Notes: generated by a model not told the origin, from the letters alone. A stretch of 64,000 bases of DNA from Maricaulis sp. (GCF_015665295.1 NZ_JADFAJ010000003.1:186001-250000); one strand, 5' to 3'. Positions 52,643 through 62,021 are shown, numbered from the stretch's first letter. Program-made: numbers and translations.

Positions 52643-53751
52643 TAGCCGTTCAGTCGGGCAAAGCGTTCGCGATGAAAAGCCCCATTGCCATACTGGTTCT
52701 CCAGCACGCGGGCCCGTTTGAGATAGAAGCCGGCATCGTGTTCATCGGTCATGCCGATCCCGCCATGCAGCTGAATCAGCTCGCGCGAGACCAGGTGCAG
52801 GGTCTGGCAGGCCGTCGCCTTGGCCAGCGCCACCCGAACCGGGACATCGTCGCGACCGGCGTCGATCGCTTCCAGCGCGCCCTCGACGACCGAACGCATC
52901 AGCTCGATTTCGGTGAAGAGATTGGCCATGCGGTGCTGCAGCGCCTGGAAGCGCGACAGGATCTCGCCGAACTGCGAGCGCGTCTTGAGATAGGCCAGCG
53001 TGTCCTCGAAGGCCTGCACGGCCAGGCCAAGCATTTCCGCCGCGACACCGGCCCGGGCCCGGTCGAGCACCCGGTCGAGCAGGTCGGCCCCGCCCGCCTC
53101 GAGACGGGCATCAGCGGCCAGCAGGACGCCATCCAGCGTGATCGCCGCGTGTGAGCGGGCATCCACCATGCTGCGGGCCGACACCGACACGCCCTTGGCA
53201 TCGGCCGGCACCAGGAAAAGGCCGATCTCGTCACCGGCTTTCGCTGCCACGACGAGCAGGCTCGCTGCATCGCCCTCGGCGACGAATTGCTTGCTGCCCT
53301 TGAGCGTCCAGCCATCGCCGCGCCTTTCGGCGACTGCCTCGACCCGGTCCGGCGCGTGGCGCGGACCTTCGTCGACGGCCAGGGCGGCGATGGTCTCGCC
53401 GGCGGCAATCCCCGGCAACCAGGCCGCCTTCTGGGCCTCGGTACCGCCGAGCAACACCGCGCTGGTCGCGGCCAGCGAGGAGGCGTTGAGCGGGCTGGCC
53501 GTGAGTGTGCGCGCACATTCCTCGAGCACGAGGCCGAGGCTGAGATAGCCGAAATCCGAGCCGCCATGGGCCTCCGGGATGATCACCCCGGTCCAGCCCA
53601 TTTCCGCCATCTTGGCGAAGGCCTGCGGGTCGAATCCGATTGCCGCCCCGCCATCACGCATCTTGCGGTAGGCCTTGACGGGGGACTCCTTGCGGGCCCA
53701 GTCGCGCGCCATGTCACGCAGCATGGTCTGTTCTTCGTTCAGGACTGCCAT
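52639..53751 (-). CDS. acyl-CoA dehydrogenase (smaller subunit type)
   Basis: FAD enzyme of 370 residues. N-terminal helical domain, middle beta domain with IAALAVDEGPRHAPD and GWTLKGSKQFV, and C-terminal helical domain with QLHGGIGMTDEHDAGFYLKRA, a pattern of the FadE27-like half of heteromeric enzymes. The substrate-binding middle segment is shorter than in homotetrameric enzymes. It is adjacent to another acyl-CoA dehydrogenase gene (18 bp gap), as in ChsE1-ChsE2-type steroid side-chain dehydrogenases, where only one active site per heterodimer is complete. Hetero-oligomer formation is inferred. Its stop overlaps the downstream MFS start. Confidence 0.9.
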   Translation of the reverse strand: MAVLNEEQTMLRDMARDWARKESPVKAYRKMRDGGAAIGFDPQAFAKMAEMGWTGVIIPEAHGGSDFGYLSLGLVLEECARTLTASPLNASSLAATSAVLLGGTEAQKAAWLPGIAAGETIAALAVDEGPRHAPDRVEAVAERRGDGWTLKGSKQFVAEGDAASLLVVAAKAGDEIGLFLVPADAKGVSVSARSMVDARSHAAITLDGVLLAADARLEAGGADLLDRVLDRARAGVAAEMLGLAVQAFEDTLAYLKTRSQFGEILSRFQALQHRMANLFTEIELMRSVVEGALEAIDAGRDDVPVRVALAKATACQTLHLVSRELIQLHGGIGMTDEHDAGFYLKRARVLENQYGNGAFHRERFARLNGY

Positions 53752-53769
53752 TGTGGTCGCTCCCCCGTC

Positions 53770-54978
53770 CTATTGATGGTCCAGCATCCCGAGGATGCGT
53801 TTGGCGATGACATTGTTCTGGATCTCGGTCGTGCCGCCATAGATCGTCACGGCCTTGCCCCACAGCCAGCCGCGGGTGGTGCCGAGCTCGAGCGGGTGGA
53901 AACCCTCGCCCTCCCAGCCGAGACCGTTCATGCCCATGATCTCCAGCGTCAGCTCGGCCCGTTCCTGGGTAATCCGGGCGCCGACATTTTTCAGGATGGA
54001 GGAGGCCAGCGACAGTGATCCGCTCTTGGCCTCGGCCGTCACCCGGCGCGCCGTCGCCTGGAAGGCACGGGCTTCCATCTCGTGTTTGATGATACGGCCG
54101 CGCAGATCGGCATCGGCGATCCGGCCCTCATCATCCACGCCGACATACTTGCGGGCGATATCGGCCAGAGACGGGCCGGCCCCGCGCCCCATACGCCCGC
54201 CACCCGACAGGTTGGTGCGCTCGTGCTGGAGCAGGCGCTTGCCGATCGTCCAGCCATTGCCGATCTCGCCGACGATCTGGTCCTTGGGCACTTTCACATC
54301 GGTGAAGAAGGTCTCGCAAAAGGGCGAGGCGCCGGAGATCATCTTGATCGGCTTCACCTCGACGCCCGGCGATTTCATGTCCAGCAGGATGAAGGAGATG
54401 CCCTCATGCTTCTTCGACGTGTCGGTGCGCACCAGCGCGAAGCACCAGTCGGCCCACTGCCCGCCCGACGTCCAGGTCTTCTGGCCATTGATCAGCCAGT
54501 GATCCCCCTTGTCCTCGCACTTGGTCTGCAGGCTGGCGAGATCGGAGCCGGCACCGGGTTCGGAATAGCCCTGGCACCAGCGGATCTCACCGCGGCAGAT
54601 CGGCGGAATATAGCGCTGCTTCTGTTCCTCGGAGGCGAACTCCAGAAGCGTCGGCCCGAGCATCATCACACCCATGCCGCCGATCGGGTTCCAGGCGTTG
54701 ATCCTGGCCATCTCCTCCTGAAGGATACGCGCCTGCTTGGCGTCGAGACCACCACCGCCATAGGCCACCGGCCAGGTCGGCGTGCCCCAGCCCTTCTCGC
54801 CCATCGCCCTTTTCCAGGCGGCGACTTCCGGGTCGGGTTTCGATTCCCCCTCAATGGCGGCGAGCAGGTTCTCCTTGCCGACCAGGGATTGCGGGAAATT
54901 GTCCGCGAGCCAGGCCGCCGCCTCGGCGCGAAAATCCTCCGCCGTCGCGTCGGGGCGCGTCATTTCAGTTGTCGCCAT
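53770..54978 (-). CDS. acyl-CoA dehydrogenase (larger subunit type)
   Basis: FAD enzyme of 402 residues. Middle-domain FAD/substrate motifs are WCQGYSEPGAGSDLASLQT and WLINGQKTWTSGG; the C-terminal FAD-binding motif is YGGTTEIQNNVIAKRILG. It fits the FadE26/FadE17-like class seen in steroid and terpenoid catabolic clusters. The ATG at 54978 has GGAG seven bases upstream. It begins two bases after the DUF35 gene and is followed by a second acyl-CoA dehydrogenase 18 bp later, so the two probably form a heteromeric complex. It introduces a 2,3-double bond into an acyl-CoA. Confidence 0.92.
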   Translation of the reverse strand: MATTEMTRPDATAEDFRAEAAAWLADNFPQSLVGKENLLAAIEGESKPDPEVAAWKRAMGEKGWGTPTWPVAYGGGGLDAKQARILQEEMARINAWNPIGGMGVMMLGPTLLEFASEEQKQRYIPPICRGEIRWCQGYSEPGAGSDLASLQTKCEDKGDHWLINGQKTWTSGGQWADWCFALVRTDTSKKHEGISFILLDMKSPGVEVKPIKMISGASPFCETFFTDVKVPKDQIVGEIGNGWTIGKRLLQHERTNLSGGGRMGRGAGPSLADIARKYVGVDDEGRIADADLRGRIIKHEMEARAFQATARRVTAEAKSGSLSLASSILKNVGARITQERAELTLEIMGMNGLGWEGEGFHPLELGTTRGWLWGKAVTIYGGTTEIQNNVIAKRILGMLDHQ

Positions 54979-54980
54979 GA

Positions 54981-55391
54981 TCAATCTCCACTTGGGGTGA
55001 AAAAGGGCAGGGATGGACCATCCCCGGTGGCTTCCGCGTCGCTGGCCTGCGGGGCCAGACGGACGCGCTGGCCGATGGCCAGGGCATCCAGGTCATCCGC
55101 GACCAGATTGGTCAGCATGGCCGGACCTTCATCGAGCACGACATAGGCCACGGCGAAGGGCGCGCCCTCGCCGCGCCGCATGACCGACAGGCTGTAGATC
55201 TCGCCGCGCCCGGCGGTCTCCAGCCAGCGCGTCCGGTCCGAGCCGCAATGCGGGCAGACATGCCGCGGATAGTAGTGAGGCTTGCCACAGGCCTCACAGG
55301 TCTTGATGCGAAGGACGCCCTCGCCCAGCCCGTCCCAGAAGGTTTGCGTTTCCGGATTGGGTTGCGGGGCGGAAAGCTTGCGCGCGCTCAT
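54981..55391 (-). CDS. DUF35 Zn-ribbon/OB-fold protein (thiolase partner)
   Basis: Small protein of 136 residues. An N-terminal helix is followed by a rubredoxin-like zinc ribbon with Cys32, Cys35, Cys46 and Cys49 (CEAC and CPHC), then an OB-fold domain (about 55-125). DUF35 proteins pair with thiolase-like Ltp or HMG-CoA-synthase enzymes and are needed for their stability or activity, as in the Ltp2-ChsH2 aldolase of cholesterol degradation. The ATG at 55391 overlaps the thiolase-like gene stop by four bases (ATGA); the longer frame to 55475 lies inside that gene. Strict neighbour relation makes the partner assignment fairly secure. Confidence 0.9.
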   Translation of the reverse strand: MSARKLSAPQPNPETQTFWDGLGEGVLRIKTCEACGKPHYYPRHVCPHCGSDRTRWLETAGRGEIYSLSVMRRGEGAPFAVAYVVLDEGPAMLTNLVADDLDALAIGQRVRLAPQASDAEATGDGPSLPFFTPSGD

Positions 55392-56545
55392 GACTGACGC
55401 TCCAGGATGATGGTGGCGGCGCCGTGCCGGGCACCGAGCGAACCGCCAATGCCGGTGGCGACCGCGAGATCGCAATTGGGGACCTGGACCGCGGGGGCGG
55501 CCTCACCGCGCAATTGCCGCACCGCCTCGATCACCTTGGTGATGCCGCCGCGGAACATGGGGTGGTTATTGCACAGCCCGCCACCATCCGTGTTGAAGGG
55601 CAGCTTGCCGGTGCCGGAGATGAGATTGCCGTCGGCGACGAATTTGCCCCCCTCGCCCTTGGCGCAGAAACCCAGATCCTCCAGCTGCATCAACACGGTG
55701 ATGGTAAAGCTGTCATAGATGGAGGCGTATTTGATGTCGGCCGGCGTGACCCCGGCCTCTTCAAAGGCGCGCGGGCCGGACTGCGCGGCCGCCGAGACGG
55801 TGAGGTCGAGCCCGAGCCCGCCGGACGGGCCCTTGGTCGCCTCTCCCGCCCCAAGAAGCGAAATGACCGGACGGTTCAATGTCTTCGCGATCTCCGGCGA
55901 GACCACAACCAGCGCTCCGCCACCATCCGTCGTCACGCAGCAATCGAGCCGGTGCAGCGGATCGGCGATCATCGGACTGTTCACCACCTCCTCGACCGTC
56001 ACCACCTTGGGCAGCATGGCGTGGGGATTGTGCTGGGCATGGTGAGACGCAGCGACCTTGATCCAGGCGAGCTGTTCCGAGGTGGTGCCGAAGTCGTGCA
56101 TGTGACGCGCGGCGCACATGCCGTAGCTGGTATGATTGGTCAGACCGACCCATTGCTCGAAGGCAGCCTCCGGCGCGCCGGGCCGGAAACGTTGCACCGC
56201 CTCGGAACGCGGTCGTCCGGCCAGGGCAATCAGCGCCACGGAACACTTGCCCGCGGCGATCGCCTCGGCGGCATGCGCGACATGCTGGATATAGGTACAG
56301 CCGCCCATCTCGGTGGAGTCCGTATGGCGCACGGTCAGGCCGAGATAGTCGATCATCGAGATCGGCCCGAAACCCGGTGCGTCGGTGGCGCAGAAATAGC
56401 CATCGACATCCGTCAGCGAGAGACCGGCATCAGCCAGCGCCCCCGCCGCGCACTCGGCATGCAGCTGCGGCGTGGTCATGTCCGGCGCCAGCCGGGTCGG
56501 GTGCTCAAAGGCGCCGGCGATACAGGCGGCGTTACGCAGGCTCAT
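55388..56545 (-). CDS. Ltp/SCPx-type thiolase-like protein
   Basis: Thiolase-fold protein of 385 residues of the lipid-transfer-protein/SCPx-like group, which includes Ltp2-type aldolases as well as true thiolases. Visible segments are MGGCTYIQHVAHAAEAIAAGKC around the position of the nucleophile loop, a YDSFTITVLMQLEDLGFC region, and NTDGGGLCNNHPMFRGG with the conserved His region near the C-terminus. Whether it is a C-acyl thiolase or a retro-aldolase cannot be decided from sequence. It overlaps the DUF35 gene by four bases, the arrangement of Ltp-DUF35 pairs. It follows a GPH-type symporter gene by 30 bp. Confidence 0.88.
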   Translation of the reverse strand: MSLRNAACIAGAFEHPTRLAPDMTTPQLHAECAAGALADAGLSLTDVDGYFCATDAPGFGPISMIDYLGLTVRHTDSTEMGGCTYIQHVAHAAEAIAAGKCSVALIALAGRPRSEAVQRFRPGAPEAAFEQWVGLTNHTSYGMCAARHMHDFGTTSEQLAWIKVAASHHAQHNPHAMLPKVVTVEEVVNSPMIADPLHRLDCCVTTDGGGALVVVSPEIAKTLNRPVISLLGAGEATKGPSGGLGLDLTVSAAAQSGPRAFEEAGVTPADIKYASIYDSFTITVLMQLEDLGFCAKGEGGKFVADGNLISGTGKLPFNTDGGGLCNNHPMFRGGITKVIEAVRQLRGEAAPAVQVPNCDLAVATGIGGSLGARHGAATIILERQS

Positions 56546-56575
56546 GCGAGCTCCTGTTGGTTTTGACGGGATCGG

Positions 56576-58048
56576 TCATTGCGCACCCGGCTGGGTGTGG
56601 GGCGCACCGTCTTCGCGCCGCTTCAGAGTCGCCAGATTGGCTTCATGACTGGACCGGTCGAGGCGGTAGAAGTGCAGGAAGAGCGCCCCGGCAATGTAGA
56701 GAAAGGCGACGCTCGGCACATAGAGCAAGGCCAGCAAGTCAACCGAGGCCGGATCGACATCGGCTGGCTGGGCGCGCTCTGGCAGGTCGACGATGGTCAG
56801 GAGTATTCCCGCTGCCATGAGGCCGAAGCCGGTCACGCATTTCTGCATGAAGGAGTTGGCGGCATAGAACAGGCCTTCCGCGCGCCGTCCGGTCTTGACG
56901 TCGCTGTCGTCGATAACGTCGCCGATCATGGCGTGGACAAGGATGGCCGATGAGATGCCGCACGCCGAATAGGCCGCCTGGATGACAAACAGGGTCGGCA
57001 GGAGCGCCGGATCGCCATCGTCGAAGAACAGACCGTTCAATCGCAGGATATAGGGCAGGACGCCAAGGATGATCGCGACAATCGTCAGCCCGAAAGCCGC
57101 CGCCCGCTTGCCAAGCCGCTTGGAGATCAGCGGCGCGAAGATCAGCGCCAGAAAGGCACCAAGCAGCGGCTCTGCCGCCATGATCGCCAGCTCTCCGGAA
57201 TTGAAGCCCCAGAACAGGGTGCCGAAATAGAGCGACAGCGCCGAGGCCATGCCGATCGCGGTATATTTGAGAACGCCAAAGCTCAGGATCGCGAGGAAGG
57301 CCTTGTTGCCGAAGGTCCGCGCCATCAGCTTGAGCGTCTCAAGCGGGTTGCGCCGTTGCGGCGACGGTAGCTTGCGCAGGTATTTGATGCGGTGATGCGT
57401 GCCAGTGGTCGAGATGATCACGGTCGCGAACATCAGGAGCGAGCCGACCAGGCCAAAGGTGTAATAGCCCGACGGATTGAGCTGGCCGATCGGATATTCG
57501 GCCGTCGGCGCCAGCCATATCCACAAGGCCAGGACCGACATTCCGATCCCGCCGAGATAGCCGAAGAAATAGCGATAGCTGGCGATCGAGGTCCGGTCGT
57601 CATAATTGGTCGATAATTCCGGTGCGAGCGCGGAACTGGGGATCTCATACAAGGTGATGAAGGTCCGCACAGCCGAAGCGAGAACCGCGAGATAGACAAA
57701 GAGGTTCCACCCCTCCAGCCCCGCTGGCGGGTGCCACAGGAAGAAGAATGAAGCGGCCGCGGGAATGGCTGACAAATACATCAGCGGGTGACGCCGGCCC
57801 CACTTCGTTCGCAGGCTGTCAGAAATCTGGCCGACGATGGGATCGGAGATGGCGTCAAAGATCAGCGCCACCAGAATGGCCAGCGAGACGAGAGCGGCTT
57901 CAGCGCCGATCACATAGTTGTAGTACCACAGCAGATAGGCCCGGAAGGCAACGTCCTTGACGCCATAGGCCATCGATCCGACGCCGTAGAGAAGCTTGGT
58001 GATGTATTTCAACGGCGGCGCCGAAACCGGCGTAGCGATGTCCGTCAT
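56576..58048 (-). CDS. GPH-family (MelB-like) cation symporter
   Basis: Inner-membrane transporter of 490 residues with about 12 hydrophobic segments. The glycoside-pentoside-hexuronide signature is DPIVGQISDSLRTKWGRRHPLM (within about 68-90), plus a central loop after LRKLPSPQRRNP. These symporters take up sugars or related molecules with Na+ or H+; members in Caulobacterales and sphingomonads often sit in catabolic clusters for other compounds, so the substrate is not assigned. It is the first gene of a six-gene minus-strand operon with thiolase, DUF35, two acyl-CoA dehydrogenases and an MFS transporter. Confidence 0.88.
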   Translation of the reverse strand: MTDIATPVSAPPLKYITKLLYGVGSMAYGVKDVAFRAYLLWYYNYVIGAEAALVSLAILVALIFDAISDPIVGQISDSLRTKWGRRHPLMYLSAIPAAASFFFLWHPPAGLEGWNLFVYLAVLASAVRTFITLYEIPSSALAPELSTNYDDRTSIASYRYFFGYLGGIGMSVLALWIWLAPTAEYPIGQLNPSGYYTFGLVGSLLMFATVIISTTGTHHRIKYLRKLPSPQRRNPLETLKLMARTFGNKAFLAILSFGVLKYTAIGMASALSLYFGTLFWGFNSGELAIMAAEPLLGAFLALIFAPLISKRLGKRAAAFGLTIVAIILGVLPYILRLNGLFFDDGDPALLPTLFVIQAAYSACGISSAILVHAMIGDVIDDSDVKTGRRAEGLFYAANSFMQKCVTGFGLMAAGILLTIVDLPERAQPADVDPASVDLLALLYVPSVAFLYIAGALFLHFYRLDRSSHEANLATLKRREDGAPHTQPGAQ

Positions 58049-58262
58049 TTTTCCTCCCGGAGGGCGCGCCTTTTGGCATCTACCCGGTCAATTCACCCGA
58101 CAAGGTCGGGCGTTACGCGTCCGCAATCAGCTCCCACGCTCTCGCCGCCTTCTCGCTGACACGCCCGTGCATCCGCCCCGGCCTGGCCCGGCCTGACCTG
58201 AAACGCCGGATCGGCCGCAAAATCCCACATCATTATTCCGCGTCTCGCTTCATTTTTTCATA

Positions 58263-58301
58263 TTGTCGGTATGAGCATACCTGTTTTTTGAAAACCGACA
58301 A
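58263..58301. promoter_or_regulatory. nested palindromes, probable operator region
   Basis: GGTATG AG CATACC (58268-58281) is a perfect 6+2+6 inverted repeat. In addition TTGTCGGT (58263-58270) and ACCGACAA (58294-58301) are exact inverse copies 23 bp apart. The arm CATACC is shared with the 19-bp motif copies at 40767 and 51203. Confidence 0.5.
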
Positions 58302-58324
58302 GAGCGAGAAATAAAAGACAGTTT

Positions 58325-58338
58325 CGCATACCCGCCAT
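58325..58338. promoter_or_regulatory. partial copy of the shared motif
   Basis: CGCATACC CGC CAT keeps the GCATACC block, the 3-base spacing and the CAT of the second block, but not TCGAT. It lies in the divergent spacer of the catabolic operon. Weaker than the two full copies. Confidence 0.35.
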
Positions 58339-58590
58339 CCACAATTTGAATATCACTGCCCAAATTTGAGGAAGCGGTCCGGTTTTCTCTTGCCCCGCAC
58401 CGGTGCAGGCGACTAAAACTTCCCCAGAACTGGCCGGCGCGAAGGGGAGAGAGGGCGCACACGATCATGAGAGCGGCGCAACGCAGCCCGGCAAGCCGGG
58501 TCTTCGAAGCGACGCCGACAAGCGCCAACATCCTGACCGCCCAACCCTTCCCGAAGACCCAACCCGTTTCGCAATCAAAGAGATAAAATC

Positions 58591-59763
58591 ATGCGTGATG
58601 CCGTCATCGTCTCCACTGCCCGCACCCCGATCGGAAAAGCCTATCGCGGCGCCTTCAACGCCACCCCCTCTCCGACCCTGTGCGGCCACGCCATCGCGTC
58701 GGCCGTCGAGCGCTCCGGGATCGATCCGACTGAAATCCAGGACGTGATCATCGGCGCTGCCCTGCAGCAGGGCGTCCAGCACACGATCGGCCGTACCGCA
58801 GCGCTGCGCGCCGGCCTGCCGGTCACCGTGGCGGGCCAGTCGATGGATCGCCAGTGTTCCTCCGGTCTGATGACCATCGCGACTGCGGCCAAACAGGTCA
58901 TTGTCGACCGCATGGATGTGGTCGTCGCCGGCGGCGTCGAGTCGATCTCCATGGTCCAGACCAAGGAAATGCGCGTGCAGCCGGACCCGGAACTCCTGGC
59001 CATGCACAAGGACATCTACATGCCCATGCTGCAGACCGCCGAGATCGTGGCCAAGCGCTATGGCATCTCCCGCGAGCGCATGGACGCGTACGGCCTGCAG
59101 TCCCAGCAGCGTACCGCCGCCGCCCAGGCCGCCGGCAAGTTCGACGACGAGATCGTGCCGATGAAATCGACCAAGATCGTTGTCGACAAGGCCACCGGCG
59201 AAACCTCCCGGCAGGAGGTTTTCCTGGAAAAGGATGAGGGCAATCGCCCGAGCACGGATCTCGCCGGCCTGCAGGGCCTCAACCCGGTCATCGAGGGCGG
59301 CACCATCACCGCCGGCAATGCCTCGCAACTTTCCGACGGCGCCTCGGCCTGTGTGGTCATGGAAGCCGAACTCGCCGCCAAGCGCGGCCTCGCCCCGCTC
59401 GGCCGCTATATGGGCATGGCGGTCGCCGGTACCGAGCCGGACGAAATGGGTATCGGCCCGGTCTTCGCCGTGCCGAAACTGCTCGAGCGTTTCGGCCTGA
59501 AGGCGGACGATATCGGCCTGTGGGAGCTCAATGAAGCCTTCGCCGTGCAGGTGCTCTACTGCGCCGACCGCCTCGGCATCCCGGCCGACAAGCTGAACGT
59601 CAATGGCGGCGCCATCTCGATCGGCCACCCCTATGGCATGTCCGGCGCCCGCATGGTCGGCCACGCCCTGATTGAGGGCAAGCGTCGCGGCGCCAAATAC
59701 GTCGTCATCACCATGTGTGTCGGCGGCGGCATGGGCGCAGCCGGCCTGTTTGAAGTGCTGTAG
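58591..59763 (+). CDS. acetyl-CoA C-acyltransferase (thiolase, FadA-like)
   Basis: Cytoplasmic thiolase of 390 residues that cleaves 3-ketoacyl-CoA with CoA. The catalytic triad is complete: nucleophile Cys89 in QCSSG, His346 in [11 protein letters not shown], and Cys376 in [11 protein letters not shown]. The N-terminus [20 protein letters not shown] is typical. It would complete the last step of beta-oxidation after the FadJ-like enzyme at 38640-40679. It has its own promoter region, divergent from the six-gene operon, and is followed by a strong terminator. Confidence 0.95.
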   Translation: MRDAVIVSTARTPIGKAYRGAFNATPSPTLCGHAIASAVERSGIDPTEIQDVIIGAALQQGVQHTIGRTAALRAGLPVTVAGQSMDRQCSSGLMTIATAAKQVIVDRMDVVVAGGVESISMVQTKEMRVQPDPELLAMHKDIYMPMLQTAEIVAKRYGISRERMDAYGLQSQQRTAAAQAAGKFDDEIVPMKSTKIVVDKATGETSRQEVFLEKDEGNRPSTDLAGLQGLNPVIEGGTITAGNASQLSDGASACVVMEAELAAKRGLAPLGRYMGMAVAGTEPDEMGIGPVFAVPKLLERFGLKADDIGLWELNEAFAVQVLYCADRLGIPADKLNVNGGAISIGHPYGMSGARMVGHALIEGKRRGAKYVVITMCVGGGMGAAGLFEVL

Positions 59764-59790
59764 TCCGCTTCATCGCGCCGCAAACCGAAA

Positions 59791-59820
59791 GGCCGCGCCG
59801 GATGTCCGGCGCGGCCTTTT
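59791..59820. terminator. Rho-independent terminator after thiolase
   Basis: GGCCGCGCCGG and CCGGCGCGGCC form an 11-bp perfect stem with a 4-base ATGT loop, followed by TTTT. It lies 27 bp after the thiolase stop and 30 bp before the convergent tesB-like stop; on the minus strand CTTTC follows, so it may work in both directions. Confidence 0.88.
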
Positions 59821-59850
59821 CCTGTGGCGACCCGCTGGCGCGGCCAGACC

Positions 59851-60768
59851 TTATTCGTCGCGCAGCCGGATCAGGCCTTCCTGCGCCGTGGACGCGACCA
59901 GCTTGCCATCGCGGGTGAAGAGCTGACCGCGGTTGAAACCGCGCGCGCCGCCGGACCACGGGCTGTCCGTGTCGTAGAGCAGCCAGTCACCCATATCGAC
60001 ATCATCATGGAACCAGACCGCGTGATCGAGGCTGGCTGACTGCATCTTGCGGGTCATCCAGCTGACGCCGTGCGGCTGCATGCAGGTGCTCAACAGCGCC
60101 ATGTCGGAGGCAAAGGCGAGGATGGCGCGGTGCATGACCTGGTCATCGGTGGCGAGGTCGGTGGCGCGGATCCAGATCTGCCGTTTCGGCTCGCGCTGGC
60201 GCGGATCGATCGGCGACCAGGGGTCGACCGGGCGCATCTCGATCGGTCGCGGACGGGTCATGAAGCGATAAAAGGGCTGGGGGATCTGGTCCTTCATCTT
60301 GCGCAGCAGCTCGACCTCGGTCGGCAGGTCGTCGGGCATGGCAACATCGCCCATGTCGAACTGGTGGGCGAGCCCCTTTTCCGGCCGGTGGAAGGAGGCC
60401 GTCATGTTCAGGATCGGCTTGCCACGCTGCATGGCAATGACCCGGCGGTTGGAGAAGCTGCCGCCGTCATAATCGCGCTCGACGCGATAGATGATCGGAT
60501 AATCCTCATCCCCCGGCCGCATGAAATACGCGTGCAGCGAGTGGATGTGACGGTCGTCATCGACCGAGGCCACGGCAGACTTCAGGGCCTGCGCGATCAC
60601 CTGGCCGCCGAAGACACGCCCCCGGCCACCCGGATTGCGGCGCCCGCGATAGAGATCGACATCAATCTCCTCGACATCAAGAAGATGGACCAGGCCAGCG
60701 GCCAGTTCGGCCGGCGTATAATCCCGGCGCTTTTTCTTCTCGCCCTGCGTCGCGTCAGCCCCGTCCAT
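59851..60768 (-). CDS. tesB: acyl-CoA thioesterase II
   Basis: Cytoplasmic thioesterase of 305 residues with two hotdog halves. First half: HSLHAYFMRPGDEDYPIIY and VERDYDGGSFSNRRVIAMQ; second half: DLATDDQVMHRAILAFASDM and SLDHAVWFHDDVDMGDWLLYD, the family's active-site Asp/Gln/Thr region. It releases free fatty acids from acyl-CoA. The ATG at 60768 has AGGGGTG upstream; a longer frame from GTG 60804 has no site. It is convergent with the thiolase and lies 96 bp from the end of proB, on the same strand. Confidence 0.93.
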   Translation of the reverse strand: MDGADATQGEKKKRRDYTPAELAAGLVHLLDVEEIDVDLYRGRRNPGGRGRVFGGQVIAQALKSAVASVDDDRHIHSLHAYFMRPGDEDYPIIYRVERDYDGGSFSNRRVIAMQRGKPILNMTASFHRPEKGLAHQFDMGDVAMPDDLPTEVELLRKMKDQIPQPFYRFMTRPRPIEMRPVDPWSPIDPRQREPKRQIWIRATDLATDDQVMHRAILAFASDMALLSTCMQPHGVSWMTRKMQSASLDHAVWFHDDVDMGDWLLYDTDSPWSGGARGFNRGQLFTRDGKLVASTAQEGLIRLRDE

Positions 60769-60863
60769 TGCGGCACCCCTTGCTGGAATCCTGTGCGTGG
60801 CCACAACACTGGACCGCGGCCGCGCAAATTTCCAGCTTCCGGTACGGCGGAATGCAGGTCAGG

Positions 60864-62021
60864 TCAGGAGGCGACCAGGCGCAGCGACTTGGTCGGCGCA
60901 TCCCAGGGCAGGTGCCGGGCATTGAGAATGACCATATTGTCCCGGTTCACGATCTCGGGCCGGGCGTGATAGCCGAGCAATTCCTTGACGTCCTGATCGG
61001 TATGGCGGGCCAGCATCATGGTCTCGTCGGAGGAGAAATTGGTCAGGCCGCGCGCGACCTCCTCGCCGCTCTCCGAATAGACGTGCAGCACATCACCCTT
61101 GGTGAAGGCACCATGGATCTTGACGATGTCCTCGTGGCTGACCCCGCTCGGGCTGGTCGCCAGCGCTTCGGCGGCGGCGTCATTGAGCACCAGGCTGCCG
61201 GCGCGCTGCAGGCGGTTGGTCAGCCAGACGGCCCAGGACGAGGCCGGCGTGCCCTTGGCGACACATTTGGTGTGACGGCGCTCGCCGGACAGGACGGCCG
61301 AGACCGGACGGTCGATCGTGCCTTCCGCAATCAGCGTCGTGCAGCCGGCATTCTGGGCGAGATTGGCAGCCTGTATCTTGGTCAGCATGCCGCCGGACCC
61401 CAGCGAGCTCGTGCCCGAGGTGACTTCCAGATATTCGGTGACATCGTCGATCGTATCGACGAACTGCGCCTCGGGGTCGGACGGGTCACGATCATACAGA
61501 CCATCAATACTGGTCAGGATGACGAGATGGTCGGCCTGGATCATCTGCGCCACCTTGGCGGCCAGACGGTCATTGTCGCCGACCCGGATTTCCTCGGTCG
61601 TCACCGTGTCGTTCTCGTTGACGATTGGCATGACATCGCGCTCGAACAGGCGCTGGATCGTATTCTTGGTGTTGAGGAAACGGCGGCGCTCCTCGAGATC
61701 CTCGAGCGTGACCAGGATCTGGGCGATATCGAAGCCATGCTCGTGCGCCACCTGCTTGTAGGCATTGAGCAGGAGTGGCTGACCACAGGCCGCCGCGGCC
61801 TGCTTGTCGAGCACGCCGGCTTCCTCGGGCGAGGTCTTGATGGCGTTGAGGCCCAGGGCGACAGCGCCGGACGAGGCCAGGACAACGTCATGGCCCTCAT
61901 CCCGCAAACGCGCGATATCGGCCAGAAGCTCGTTCATGAAGGCATAGCGGAGGGTCAGCCGGCGGTCATTGGCCAGAAGGCTGGACCCGATCTTTACGAC
62001 AATGCGTTTACGCTGGCTCAC
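60864..62021 (-). CDS. proB: glutamate 5-kinase
   Basis: Cytoplasmic enzyme of 385 residues, first step of proline synthesis: glutamate + ATP to glutamyl-5-phosphate. The N-terminal amino-acid-kinase domain (1-260) shows KIGSSLL (10-16), VLASSGAVALG, NENDTVTTEEIRVGDND and LTSIDGLYDRDP. A C-terminal PUA domain (about 280-360) follows, as in E. coli ProB. The GTG at 62021 was chosen because AGGAG lies six bases upstream and the protein then starts at the kinase fold; the frame extends to 62063 without a site. Divergent from proC, which is unusual compared with the common proB-proA pairing. Confidence 0.95.
   Translation of the reverse strand: MSQRKRIVVKIGSSLLANDRRLTLRYAFMNELLADIARLRDEGHDVVLASSGAVALGLNAIKTSPEEAGVLDKQAAAACGQPLLLNAYKQVAHEHGFDIAQILVTLEDLEERRRFLNTKNTIQRLFERDVMPIVNENDTVTTEEIRVGDNDRLAAKVAQMIQADHLVILTSIDGLYDRDPSDPEAQFVDTIDDVTEYLEVTSGTSSLGSGGMLTKIQAANLAQNAGCTTLIAEGTIDRPVSAVLSGERRHTKCVAKGTPASSWAVWLTNRLQRAGSLVLNDAAAEALATSPSGVSHEDIVKIHGAFTKGDVLHVYSESGEEVARGLTNFSSDETMMLARHTDQDVKELLGYHARPEIVNRDNMVILNARHLPWDAPTKSLRLVAS

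Larger units (their letters stand above)
58049..58590. other. 542-bp divergent spacer
   Basis: Region between the GPH symporter start and the thiolase start. It contains an AT-rich centre (about 58230-58370) with the palindromes at 58263-58301 and a partial copy of the shared motif at 58325-58338. Flanks are GC-rich with no convincing ORF. Promoters for both the six-gene operon and the thiolase are expected here. Confidence 0.7.

Noticed and set aside
58403-58747. Small plus-strand ORF before the thiolase
   Set aside because: Overlaps the thiolase start in another frame and has shadow-type composition.
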